A stretch of DNA of 64,000 bases from the NCBI RefSeq assembly GCF_002266285.1, contig NZ_NPMS01000005.1:62001-126000 (forward strand), given 5' to 3'. The notes beneath the pieces are model-generated. The model was not told where the DNA came from. It worked only from the letters and a program-made list of their open reading frames with translations, and did no database searches. The position numbers and the translations under genes are program-made. This document shows positions 29,589-38,181 of this stretch, in pieces. Within the stretch, counting starts at the first letter, position 1. The number at the start of each line of letters is the position of its first letter. Origin of the DNA: Virgibacillus indicus. GTDB taxonomy: Bacteria > Bacillota > Bacilli > Bacillales > Amphibacillaceae.

Positions 29589-29960
29589 AGAAATTACCTC
29601 CCCTTGTTCTAATCTCATTTCTGGATTAAAATTGCATAGTAACCCAAATTCGGTTCACTTATGTCTTTCATGTTGTGAAAAACGCTTTAATATGTACATC
29701 ACCCCCCTTTATAGGATTTATCTCCCATATAATGTAACCCCTCTCATTTTCTAGTGAAAAATAACTATCTGTATTTTCATTATTTTCCGACTTATTAATT
29801 TCCAAATTAACATTTTTTTAAAATTATTGTAATATGTTTCTTTTGTTTTCAGTATGTCAAACTTTACATATATCGTGATAACACCTATTACTAATATAGT
29901 AATTTACTAATATTAAGCCGTAATTGATTATTAACAAAGTTAAAGTAAAGTTTAGAATGA
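29589..29960. other. AT-rich intergenic region upstream of the phosphoesterase gene
   Basis: About 370 bp, no gene supported. It must hold the promoter of the large secreted protein, but I find no convincing -35/-10 pair. A minus-strand frame crossing 29857-30084 overlaps the TarJ-like gene and has no ribosome site. Confidence 0.4.
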
Positions 29961-29998
29961 CAAAAAAACTCCAAAGACTTATTACGCCTAAGGAGTTT
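29961..29998 (-). terminator. Terminator of the TarJ-like gene
   Basis: On the minus strand AAACTCC (29992-29998 complement) pairs with GGAGTTT and runs into seven U residues (29962-29968). Located 25 bp after the stop. Confidence 0.65.
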
Positions 29999-30022
29999 GT
30001 ACCTATTTTATAGTTAATCACT

Positions 30023-31123
30023 TCATTGATCCCAGTCAAATGAGAGGTTTGTTTTTCTCCAACTTTTATGTGCTGCAGCATCATTCATCGCTTTTGTTAA
30101 ATCTTCAGTTGTCTTTATTGAATATGACTTTTCAGGGATTAGTCTTTGAAGTGCTTGTTGATATTCTTTATTTTTAAATGCTTTCATTAATTTCCTGAAT
30201 TCATCGGTGGTACTACGTGAGCTACCTTTTAATCGTATCCCCTTTTCTAAAATATCTCTTGTATTTATTGGTACCAATTCTTCGGAGACTCCCATTAAAA
30301 CCAATGTGCCCTCCCTGGCAATTAGATCAATCGATTGATTAATTGCACTAGAACTAAACTTACCACCTGTACATTCAAACACTGTATGTACCCCACTTTC
30401 ACTTTCAAAATCAAAATCTTCTACTAGTGCAGTCATAGCAAAGCTTTCGAACTGAGCGATCTTTTCTGGTATCGCCCCAAAAACTAATAGATTCTCTTTT
30501 GCTATTTCATAAATATAATGAAGTGCTGTTGCTGTTAAATAGCCTACTGGGCCGTCTCCAAAAACGGCTACTTTGCCTTCTTTTGTAAGCAGTAAATTTT
30601 CAACTTGATTAATAGCACATAAAGAAACGGAGCATAATTCAGTTAATATAGCAATATTATCATCGATTTCTTCAGGTACCAGAACTAAATTATCTCCCCC
30701 AATTACTAGATTACTCTGACCGATTCCATCATAACCACTCCCTAAAAATTCACCGTTTAAGCAGTAGTTTGGATGACCACCATTTTGGCAATTTGTACAA
30801 CATGCTTTCCTGGATGTATTATTCAACACATAACCAGGAATGCTAGGTACAATGACAACCCGATCCCCTTTGTTGAAATCTGGATGAAGTGAGCTTTCTA
30901 CAATTCCTAATCCCTCATGAAACAAAGCCATTGGTAATTTTTCCTCGATCGCTTTCTTTCTCCGGTTCCCAGTAAAATATCGCAAATCGGCATGGCATAC
31001 ACTAGCTAAATATGGTACAACTTCGACATCTCTTTCATTCAGCGTATGATGAATTTCAACTTTTTCGAATGAACCTGGTTTTACTAATCGAAATGCAGTT
31101 GAAACAATATTCTTATGTGTAAT
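30023..31123 (-). CDS. TarJ-like zinc-family dehydrogenase (ribulose-5-phosphate reductase-like), AUU start
   Basis: Medium-chain dehydrogenase, 366 aa. Segments FRLVKPGSFEKVEI, LASVCHADLRYFTG, LPMALFHEGLGIV, FNKGDRVVIVP, ELCSVSLCAI, VFGDGPVGYLTA and a Trp-rich end match TarJ, which makes ribitol-5-phosphate for wall teichoic acid. The conserved N-terminus lies upstream of the first ATG (30985), in a frame open back to a TGA at 31148-31150 that contains no ATG, GTG or TTG in start position. AAAGGAGG is 7 nt before AUU at 31123, the probable start. No TarI cytidylyltransferase is adjacent, so a catabolic polyol-phosphate dehydrogenase is equally possible. Confidence 0.75.
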   Translation of the reverse strand: MTHKNIVSTAFRLVKPGSFEKVEIHHTLNERDVEVVPYLASVCHADLRYFTGNRRKKAIEEKLPMALFHEGLGIVESSLHPDFNKGDRVVIVPSIPGYVLNNTSRKACCTNCQNGGHPNYCLNGEFLGSGYDGIGQSNLVIGGDNLVLVPEEIDDNIAILTELCSVSLCAINQVENLLLTKEGKVAVFGDGPVGYLTATALHYIYEIAKENLLVFGAIPEKIAQFESFAMTALVEDFDFESESGVHTVFECTGGKFSSSAINQSIDLIAREGTLVLMGVSEELVPINTRDILEKGIRLKGSSRSTTDEFRKLMKAFKNKEYQQALQRLIPEKSYSIKTTEDLTKAMNDAAAHKSWRKTNLSFDWDQ

Positions 31124-31247
31124 AATAGCACCTCCTTTTATTATTATTCATTTTTTTAGTTTAGACTGTTTATAATGCTTGTTTATTTTTAACCCCTCAG
31201 TTGATGTAAACTACGACATAACTTTAAATGGTAATTGAGCCACCACT

Positions 31248-31366
31248 GCGGAAATACACTTCGCTTTCCGCGGGCTCGCGATGAGCCTCCTCGGTCGCAA
31301 AGAACGCTCCCTGTGGGGTCTTATCGTCTTCGCTTTCCCACAGGAGTCTTCGTGTATTTCCTCCGC
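31248..31366 (-). repeat. Bacillaceae dispersed palindromic repeat, copy 1
   Basis: About 119 bp bounded by GCGGAAATACAC and GTGTATTTC-CTCCGC. The minus strand reads ...GACTCCTGTGGG...GACCCCACAGGGAGCG...GAGGAGGCTCA...CCCGCGGAAAGCG, a sequence family I recognise as common in Bacillaceae intergenic regions. Highly foldable; GC-rich against the surroundings. Function unknown. Confidence 0.75.
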
Positions 31367-31446
31367 TAGTATTCAGGTTACTGCCGATAAAGTGCAATAA
31401 TATTCAAAACAAGCATAGAACCACCTCACCAGTTCGGGTGAGCGCA

Positions 31447-31542
31447 GGGCGGTGACTCCTGCGGGAATAGCACGTGTCCGAAGACCCCGCAGAGTGGTTT
31501 TCTCGAGGAGGCTGAGGCCGTGCCCGCGGAAAGCATCCGCCC
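31447..31542 (+). repeat. Bacillaceae dispersed palindromic repeat, copy 2
   Basis: Same family in the opposite orientation, bounded by GGGCGG and CCGCCC: GGTGACTCCTGCGGG, GACCCCGCAGAG, GAGGAGGCTGAGG, CCCGCGGAAAGC in order. Lies 80 bp from copy 1, so the pair can form a larger inverted structure. No gene in the 550-bp interval. Confidence 0.75.
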
Positions 31543-31672
31543 GCAGCGATCCCGAACGGCGATTCTTGCAGATGCTAAGTAGTACGCAGTTTATTCAAAT
31601 TATGTTAAAAACAACAATTTCGATGAACGTGCAGTGTGCAGTCCCATTCTTCTAGAAAACAGCCCTAATTCA

Positions 31673-32383
31673 TTATGTAAAATACCTTGCATAGAGCGAT
31701 TTAAAACGTTCCAGCTCATTTGTCGTACAAAGAACATTTTGATAGTTCATTGCCTTTATAAACTGCTCTTCATTATCAACAGGCCAAACGACAATTGTTA
31801 TACCTGCTTCTTTACACGATTTAGCATATTCTTTTGTTAAATATTCAATCCTTAAAGATAAATAGGTTGCATTTATTTGCTTCATAAATGGTATAACCGC
31901 TGGGGAAGCACCATGTTGAATAATTCCTAATTCTATGTCATCAGACAGGCTTCGCATTTTCGCGATAGCATAATGATCAAAAGAGTTCACGTAGACTTGT
32001 TTCAGCATCCCTGTTTTCTGAATAACATTGAGCACAGCCTCCTCTATCCCGATGTACAAATCCCCTTTTTGTTTTAATTCAATACTTACAAATATTTTAT
32101 CTTTAGCAAATAACAGCGCTTCCTCTAAAGTAGGAATCTTTTCCCCTTCACCGACCTGGAAACTTCTTAGTTCTTCAAGAGTGTATTCCTTCACCATCCC
32201 CTGTCCATTTGTAGTCCGGTCAATAGTTGAATCATGCATTAAGACAGGTATTCCATCTTTACTTAATTGAACATCCAGCTCAACATGGGTAAAATTTAGA
32301 TTAAGAGCAGCCTGATAAGAGGCTATTGTATTTTCTGGATACTTTATCGGATAGCCACGATGTGCAAGCGCTTTAATTTTCAT
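31673..32383 (-). CDS. Glycerophosphodiester phosphodiesterase (GDPD)
   Basis: Second GDPD, 236 aa, cytosolic. HRGYPIKYPENT (8-19), HVELDVQLS (about 34-42), LMHDSTIDRTTNGQG (about 48-62). Reaction as for the paralogue at 18013, from which it is clearly diverged. Neighbours are the third sulfatase 140 bp upstream and, beyond the repeats, the TarJ-like gene. A role in recycling teichoic-acid-type or phospholipid-derived glycerophosphodiesters is inferred. Confidence 0.92.
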   Translation of the reverse strand: MKIKALAHRGYPIKYPENTIASYQAALNLNFTHVELDVQLSKDGIPVLMHDSTIDRTTNGQGMVKEYTLEELRSFQVGEGEKIPTLEEALLFAKDKIFVSIELKQKGDLYIGIEEAVLNVIQKTGMLKQVYVNSFDHYAIAKMRSLSDDIELGIIQHGASPAVIPFMKQINATYLSLRIEYLTKEYAKSCKEAGITIVVWPVDNEEQFIKAMNYQNVLCTTNELERFKSLYARYFT

Positions 32384-32522
32384 TAAATACTCTCCCTTTA
32401 CTTGATAATCACGTCTTAAATAATTGGCAAATGAAACTCAACGAATTTTGCCATTTGTTTTGTCATTCTCCGCTGGCGGCAGCGAGTTTCTAATTTTCCC
32501 ATTTTTGCTAACCAATCATTAC

Positions 32523-33911
32523 CTACATGGTTTCCTTATATTTCTCCCGCAGCCCAGATAATTCCGCTTTCAATTCACTCACTATATCCAAATAGGATGG
32601 ATCATTATAAACATTATTCATTTCTAATTGATCCTTCTCCAAATCGAATAATTCCCATTCCGGCTTTGTTTTCTCAGGAACTGCACCTTTTACATCTAAT
32701 GGATCCCCATAGTAATAAATGAGTTTATATTTTTCCGTACGTATACCATAATGAGCAACAACATTATGAGTAGTTAAGTGTTCCCAGTACCGGTAGTAGA
32801 CAGATGTCCGCCAGTCAACAGGATTTATCCCTTGAGCAATTAAACGAAAACTTTCTCCCTGCATTGGTTCCCCAGAATCTGCACCTGCATAATCCAAAAA
32901 AGTTGGCGCAAAATCATTATTGATAATCATTTTATTTGATGTGCTTTTCGGGTTAATCTCCTTAGGATAACGCATGACAAAAGGCATGCGTAATGATTCC
33001 TCATACATGAAACGCTTATCATACCATCCATGTTCCCCTAAAAAGAATCCCTGATCAGAGGTATAGACAACAATTGTGTTTTCAGATAAATCATGGTCGT
33101 CAAGGTAGTTTAACAGCCTTCCAACATTATCATCAATGGAAACAACACATCGTAAATAGTCTTTGATATAGCGCTGATATTTCCACTTTTTTACTTCCTT
33201 TAATGTTAATCCCTCAGGCGGTTTTTCTTTTACATCATCCTCTGTTAAATCTTCGATGCGCATATCAGCCTTCATAGCTGCATCAGCTCGATTTTGATAA
33301 TTATCATCGAAATTAACCGGTTCACCAAATTCCCTTTCTTTAAATAGTGTTGCATATTTTTCCGGCGGTTGCCATGGACGATGCGGTGCCTTATGGTGAA
33401 CCATCATCATAAAAGGCCTTTCGTGATCTCTTGAATTAAGCCAGTTTATAGAATAGTCTGTGATTAAATCTGTTGCATAGCCTTCTATTACTTTCTTTTT
33501 TCCCATTTCTATCATCGTTGGATCATGATACTTTCCTTGACCAGGAAAGATGTTCCAATAGTCAAACCCGGTAGGATCGCTATTTCCGCCATGCCCCAAA
33601 TGCCATTTTCCTACAATAGCAGTTTCATAACCATTTTTCTGCAAAAGCTTAGGAAATGTCTGCTGTTCCCCGTCAAAGTCATCAGATAATCCCCTTACAC
33701 CGTTTATATGACTGTACTGGCCAGTAAGAATAGCAGCCCTGCTCGGTGCGCATAGTGCATTTGTACAGTAAACATTGTCGAAACGCATTCCCTCATCAGC
33801 TATTCGATCAATGTTTGGTGTTTCAATCAATCGATTATTGTAGCTGCTGATTGCCTGTGATGCATGATCATCACTCATTATGAATAGGATATTTGGTTGC
33901 TTAGAGTTCAT
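32523..33911 (-). CDS. Formylglycine-dependent sulfatase (CAPSR type)
   Basis: Third sulfatase, 462 aa, no signal peptide. IMSDDHASQ (metal Asp pair, about 10-18), the canonical CAPSRAAILTG (Cys about residue 54), GKWHLG (about 103), and YTSDQGFFLGEHGW (about 280). Closest in style to iduronate/choline-sulfatase-like enzymes of bacterial glycan loci. AAGGAG lies 8 nt before the ATG. Transcribed alone or with the GDPD downstream. A maturating enzyme is again absent from the window. Confidence 0.9.
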   Translation of the reverse strand: MNSKQPNILFIMSDDHASQAISSYNNRLIETPNIDRIADEGMRFDNVYCTNALCAPSRAAILTGQYSHINGVRGLSDDFDGEQQTFPKLLQKNGYETAIVGKWHLGHGGNSDPTGFDYWNIFPGQGKYHDPTMIEMGKKKVIEGYATDLITDYSINWLNSRDHERPFMMMVHHKAPHRPWQPPEKYATLFKEREFGEPVNFDDNYQNRADAAMKADMRIEDLTEDDVKEKPPEGLTLKEVKKWKYQRYIKDYLRCVVSIDDNVGRLLNYLDDHDLSENTIVVYTSDQGFFLGEHGWYDKRFMYEESLRMPFVMRYPKEINPKSTSNKMIINNDFAPTFLDYAGADSGEPMQGESFRLIAQGINPVDWRTSVYYRYWEHLTTHNVVAHYGIRTEKYKLIYYYGDPLDVKGAVPEKTKPEWELFDLEKDQLEMNNVYNDPSYLDIVSELKAELSGLREKYKETM

Positions 33912-34203
33912 TTTTTTCTCCTTCCAAGAAAATTATTGTGGGATAAGGCTGCATTCTAAAAGTTTAGGTCCCGGCTGCAGACATAGCATATACAAAACGG
34001 GCGCAACCCACCGTTACGTCGCAGTTTATAGATATAGCACGAGACTTTATGAAATAAAAAAATCACATTCAACTAACAAGCTATCTATACCTTCCATCTT
34101 TTCACTACTTTCTGAAAAAATCATAGCATAAGATAAGCCCCTTGTTGATATGTGACTTTTGCACTTACTGTGTTAGTTCTTACAAAAAATATTTCATTTA
34201 AAA
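33912..34203. other. Intergenic region with TTACGTCGC motif
   Basis: No gene. TTACGTCGCAGTTTATAGAT (34014-34033) recurs as TTACGTCGCATTCTATAGAT at 52092-52111, 18 of 20 identical, in an unrelated intergenic region; a dispersed short repeat. Confidence 0.5.
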
Positions 34204-36456
34204 TTAATGGTGATTCCTGTACTGACCAGGAGTAACTCCTTCCTCCTTTTTAAACTTTCTTGTAAAGTTCGCAACATCTACATAGCCAATATCCAGAACA
34301 ATCTTCTTAATTGGCTTGTCAGTTTCTTTTAACTGTCTTTTAAATTCCTCATTGCGTAACTGCCAAACAAACTGAGTAAACGTTTTTCCAGTTTGCTCCT
34401 TCACAAATCTGCTAAGGTACGATGCCGATAATTGGAAGCTTTCGGCTGTAAACTCCAGGCTTAACTCATGTGATTTATAATTTTTATGAATATAATTCAA
34501 TATGTTATCCCGAAGCAAATTATTATGGCTTTCTTTTCTCTCTTCAACTTCATCACAAATATCTACTATTAACTTATTTAGTATTTCTTCAAGATTCTCT
34601 AACGTTTTGAACTCAGTTAGACTTTGAATCTGCTCGACACTAAAGCTGATACCTAATTCCAGTGTGTTTTTTAAAACTGTATTGATAATGTCAAAACACA
34701 TACATCGTAACATATATAAAGATGCATCTTGTTCCTTTACATTCGTAATGATATTCTTTAACGTTTCTCTAGCAACTATTTTATCACCTTGTTTTAAACT
34801 TTGAATAAATTTAGCCTGATCTTCTGCAGGATACCAAAATGGATTCCCTTCTGCAGTTGTAATATTTTCAAAGTAAATCGCACTTTCATTATTGTTTAAA
34901 AGATTATATTCTATAGAGGCACTGGCTTCAATAAATGAGCGATTAATCCAATCTAACCCTTCATAAATTTTCCCTATACCTACAGTTGGCATTTCTTTAC
35001 AGTATTCCTTTAGTTTCTTTCTCAATTCCTTTACAAAATCTAGCTGAATCTCATTTACATCCTTATCATTTTCATTAATATTTACAATAATTGCCACTGC
35101 ATTATCATGAATTAATTCCACTCCATAACCGACACAGTCTTCATAAGAAATCGTTGTTAGCAATTCTAATACTTTCTCTCTGCTTTGCAATGATTCATGC
35201 TCCATTATTCTGTCTTTAAAAGAAACTAATACAATAAAGAAGCTGTCTCCATTAAAACTTATCTCTAAATCAACTAACAGGTCATTTATTTCCGTTTTCC
35301 TTTTTATATCACCTTTTAATAGTAAGGATAATAATTGATCTTTTATAAGTGGTTGGTGCACCTTCATTTTTTTATGTAATTGTTCACTATCTTCATGCAT
35401 TAACTCGATAGCTTCCTGGATGCTCTTCAATTCATCTTTATGTTCTTTTCGATGCAAATTCTCTTTTGATTTTGTTAGTAAAGATTGAGCAAGGCTCTGA
35501 ATAGGTTTGTATTGGCGAAATGACATAAATACTGTTGTTAGGATACCAATTAGAGCAATTATTGAAAGTATTATAATGATTGTTAATTTCAAGCTATCCA
35601 TTTTTCCATAAAACTGGGCAGTAGGCATTGCCGTCACAAAAGTCCAATCACTTATCTCAGAGCGAACTGTTACAAGTGAATAATTTTCTTTGTTTATTGT
35701 TTTATCCAAGACACCTGTTTCGCCCTTTGCCAGTTTTTGCACCTTCTCTGCACCTAACTTTTCACCTGTGCTACTGGATGCAAGTAATTCATTATCCTCA
35801 TTAAATATATACATGTTACCTTTAAACTCACCTAATACATTCTGCGTTAATTTTTTTAATGTCGATTCTTTAACAAGAAATGCCAGTGTACCAATAGCAA
35901 ATGTGTTATTCGTTGGGATCGGATACAAATAAGAAATGATATGATTTTGCTCATTGTTATCTGAAATAAGACTCACTGGATGTACTGTCGCCTCTGTAAC
36001 CGTTTCCATATCTGTTTTAAATTTAGCAATCTCATCTTCTTTAATTTCATATACCAAGTTAACTAACGTATTCATCGAACTGCTGCCTCTTGGGGAATAA
36101 ACCTGGTCACCTTCATGATAATATAAATATAGTCCATCAATAAAAGAACTATTAACTTTATATGATTTTAATTCTTCAATTGCTTCCTTACTATAATACG
36201 GATGACTTATCATGTATGGAGTAAGACGATGATCTAATGAAATTCTAGTTGCAATATTTTCCAACTCTTGCATTCTGGAGTCTGAAAAATCCATAACTTG
36301 TTCTATCTTTTCAGTATTAGACTGTACAATTTCCTCTCGAAGGCTCTGTACAGACATTTGGTAAAAGACTATACTTATCGTTAAATATGGAATTAAAAAA
36401 ATAATCAAGTAAGACAGCAAATATCTATACAAAAGAAATGACCTTTTATTAAACAA
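34204..36456 (-). CDS. Membrane-bound AraC-family regulator with extracellular sensor (YesN/two-TM type)
   Basis: A 750-aa regulator: TM helix near 10-32, an extracellular sensor of the dCache kind (about 33-285), a second TM near 288-310, a cytoplasmic linker, and two C-terminal AraC HTHs (LSLEFTAESFQLSASYLSRFVKEQTGKTF..., IKKIVLDIGYVDVANFTRKFKKEEGVTPGQYR, about 650-747). This architecture regulates neighbouring sugar uptake and glycan genes in Paenibacillus/Bacillus. TTG start at 36456 with only a weak site upstream. Likely targets are the sulfatase/GDPD genes just downstream on the same strand or the Lpl-type importer. Confidence 0.9.
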   Translation of the reverse strand: MFNKRSFLLYRYLLSYLIIFLIPYLTISIVFYQMSVQSLREEIVQSNTEKIEQVMDFSDSRMQELENIATRISLDHRLTPYMISHPYYSKEAIEELKSYKVNSSFIDGLYLYYHEGDQVYSPRGSSSMNTLVNLVYEIKEDEIAKFKTDMETVTEATVHPVSLISDNNEQNHIISYLYPIPTNNTFAIGTLAFLVKESTLKKLTQNVLGEFKGNMYIFNEDNELLASSSTGEKLGAEKVQKLAKGETGVLDKTINKENYSLVTVRSEISDWTFVTAMPTAQFYGKMDSLKLTIIIILSIIALIGILTTVFMSFRQYKPIQSLAQSLLTKSKENLHRKEHKDELKSIQEAIELMHEDSEQLHKKMKVHQPLIKDQLLSLLLKGDIKRKTEINDLLVDLEISFNGDSFFIVLVSFKDRIMEHESLQSREKVLELLTTISYEDCVGYGVELIHDNAVAIIVNINENDKDVNEIQLDFVKELRKKLKEYCKEMPTVGIGKIYEGLDWINRSFIEASASIEYNLLNNNESAIYFENITTAEGNPFWYPAEDQAKFIQSLKQGDKIVARETLKNIITNVKEQDASLYMLRCMCFDIINTVLKNTLELGISFSVEQIQSLTEFKTLENLEEILNKLIVDICDEVEERKESHNNLLRDNILNYIHKNYKSHELSLEFTAESFQLSASYLSRFVKEQTGKTFTQFVWQLRNEEFKRQLKETDKPIKKIVLDIGYVDVANFTRKFKKEEGVTPGQYRNHH

Positions 36457-36771
36457 TATTATTCACTCACTTCAAAAGAATTTTCCAGGTCTTCCTAGCC
36501 GCTAATTGCAATTTTAAATAGGAAAATTCTATATTACCCTATTTTATTATAGTATTTAGATAGTTTAAGAGATTGTTACATTAGATTTTGTTAAAATAAT
36601 AATACATCACTCCAATGAAAACGTAAATAGTCATTTTAGTAGAGAGGATTGTTAAAAGATACTTATATATTCAAAGAGGTTATTTCTATGAATTTATTTC
36701 ATGGCTTAAACCTCGCATTTATAAGGAAGTTACAGGGGATATTATGATAAGTGTCAGTATGTATAGCTTGA
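36457..36771. other. Region between the AraC-type gene and the galT relic
   Basis: About 315 bp, AT-rich. A 19-codon plus-strand frame at 36688-36747 follows AAAGAGG but encodes nothing recognisable. Upstream control of the AraC-type gene and of galM must lie here. Confidence 0.4.
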
Positions 36772-36906
36772 ATGGGCAGAGCAGATGAAATTTCAGAGAA
36801 AGAGCTGAAAAAAATCGCGAGAGTGCTTGAAGATGCTGGTGTCTTCAAGGATCAGCAAGCATTCGGAAGATTTATCCAGACATTAAATAAGCAGGTGGTA
36901 AAATAA
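36772..36906 (+). pseudogene. galT 3' relic (44-codon remnant) fused upstream of galM
   Basis: The frame ends ...[11 protein letters not shown]...RFI-TLN, matching the galT C-terminus at 13164 ([11 protein letters not shown]...RFIKTIN). Just before it, in another frame, the DNA GAATGGGCAGAGCAGATGAA matches galT codons EWAEQMK. In intact galT a CAGAT occurs on both sides of the missing segment, so a small deletion between CAGAT repeats explains the frame switch. The rest of galT is gone. Its TAA overlaps the galM ATG (TAATG), preserving the old galT-galM coupling. Confidence 0.85.
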
Positions 36907-37943
36907 TGAAAATCGAATCAAAAAAGGTTCACGCAGAATGGCAAGAATTCACTCTGACAAACAACCAGGGCATGACAGTCAGCGCCCTTAACTATGGCGG
37001 AATCATCACCAGAATTCTTGTTCCTGACCGTAATGGAAACTTAGAAAATGTTGTACTGGGATTTAAAAATTATGCGGATTATGAGTCGAATTCCAATTAT
37101 TTTGGTGCTCTCATCGGCCCTGTTGCCGGAAGAATACAGGATGCTTCATTTGAACTAAATGAACAAAAATACATGCTGGAAGAAAATGAAGGAAAAAATC
37201 ATCTCCATGGAGGGTCTGCCGGATTTCACCAGGTCATATGGAATGTGGAAGCTTTTCAAACAGGTGACACTGTCGGGCTAAAGTTGACACATAAATCTCC
37301 GGATGGTGAAGGTGGTTATCCTGGAACTGCAGATATCGAAGTGACCTATACGCTTAATAATGAAAATCAGTTTATTATTGATTATTCAGCAGCCAGTGAC
37401 CAAACTACTCCACTCACATTGACAAATCATTCTTATTTCAATCTAAGTGGAAATATAAAAAACACCGTTCATCAGCATCATGTGACAATGGACAGCGGGA
37501 AATTTGTCGAACTGGATGAAGAGCTGATTCCAACCGGAAGCTTAATCGATGTCAGTGGAACTTCCTTTGATTTTCGAAATGGCCGATTTTTGGAAGATGG
37601 GTTTAAGGATAATTCGAAACAAAACAAGATTGCTGGCGGGGGTTATGATCACAATTTTATTTTTGATAATATAAAGGAAGAAAATGTGATTGTATATGAA
37701 AAGCAATCAGGACGTGTTCTAACAATAAAAACAGATCAGCCCGGAATGGTCATGTATACATCAAACGGTTTGGACGGTAAGCTTGAATTAGCTGAAGGTC
37801 TTTCAAGAAAGCATCTTGGTGTATGCTTTGAAACTCAAGCCTCACCTGCCTCTTTACATTATAAGGGCTTTCCGAGTGTGATTCTAAAAGCAGATAAAGA
37901 ATATAATAAACGTACATTTTTTTCATTTGGTGTAGAGGAATAA
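36906..37943 (+). CDS. galM: Aldose 1-epimerase (mutarotase)
   Basis: A 345-aa galactose mutarotase: NGKNHLHGG-type motif (EGKNHLHGGSAGFHQ, about 97-110), LTNHSYFNLSG with catalytic His (about 175-185), and FETQASP with catalytic Glu (about 310). Interconverts alpha and beta aldoses, feeding GalK. It sits alone behind a galT fragment, away from galKET at 9.5 kb, indicating a broken ancestral galT-galM arrangement. AGGTGG precedes the ATG inside the relic. Confidence 0.95.
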   Translation: MKIESKKVHAEWQEFTLTNNQGMTVSALNYGGIITRILVPDRNGNLENVVLGFKNYADYESNSNYFGALIGPVAGRIQDASFELNEQKYMLEENEGKNHLHGGSAGFHQVIWNVEAFQTGDTVGLKLTHKSPDGEGGYPGTADIEVTYTLNNENQFIIDYSAASDQTTPLTLTNHSYFNLSGNIKNTVHQHHVTMDSGKFVELDEELIPTGSLIDVSGTSFDFRNGRFLEDGFKDNSKQNKIAGGGYDHNFIFDNIKEENVIVYEKQSGRVLTIKTDQPGMVMYTSNGLDGKLELAEGLSRKHLGVCFETQASPASLHYKGFPSVILKADKEYNKRTFFSFGVEE

Positions 37944-37983
37944 ATCGGAATTTGTTATTATTTCCCGGGAAATGCTGAAATTT

Positions 37984-38027
37984 GAAAAGCAAAACGGTTA
38001 TTCAAGAAGATAGCCTTTTTGCTTTTA
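37984..38027 (+). terminator. galM terminator
   Basis: AAAAGCAAAA pairs with TTTTGCTTTT across a loop containing a smaller GG...CC stem; the U-rich right arm suits Rho-independent termination 40 bp past the stop. Confidence 0.6.
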
Positions 38028-38180
38028 TCCCGCCTTAACGGGCAGTAAGACCCCCACTTCAAGATTTAAAAGTAAAGCCAAAGAAGATAAGTGGGGGATC
38101 AACTGCCCGTAAAGGTCCGATTCTGTTCAACTAACATTCAGTGGGGGAGATAGGGAAACCCCCACCGAATGAAGTTTCAC
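38025..38180. mobile_element. Non-autonomous double-hairpin element (IS200/IS605-like palindrome element)
   Basis: First hairpin: CGGGCAGT (38039-38046) with ACTGCCCG (38102-38109) and inside it CCCCCACTT (38051-38059) with AAGTGGGGG (38089-38097). Second hairpin: CATTC.GTGGGGG (38135-38147) with CCCCCAC.GAATG (38159-38171), ending GTTTCAC. I recognise this sequence as recurring in Bacillaceae. The TTCAC end resembles the right end of the TnpB element at 55138. It separates convergent galM and the ROK gene and may also terminate both. No coding capacity. Confidence 0.6.
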
Positions 38181-38181
38181 T

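Noticed and set aside
29857..30084. 75-codon hydrophobic frame overlapping the TarJ-like 3' end
   Set aside because: Overlaps a conserved gene and its terminator; no ribosome site.
31452..31655. 67-codon plus-strand Arg-rich frame
   Set aside because: Falls entirely in the GC-rich dispersed repeat, which also appears in inverted form; composition artefact.
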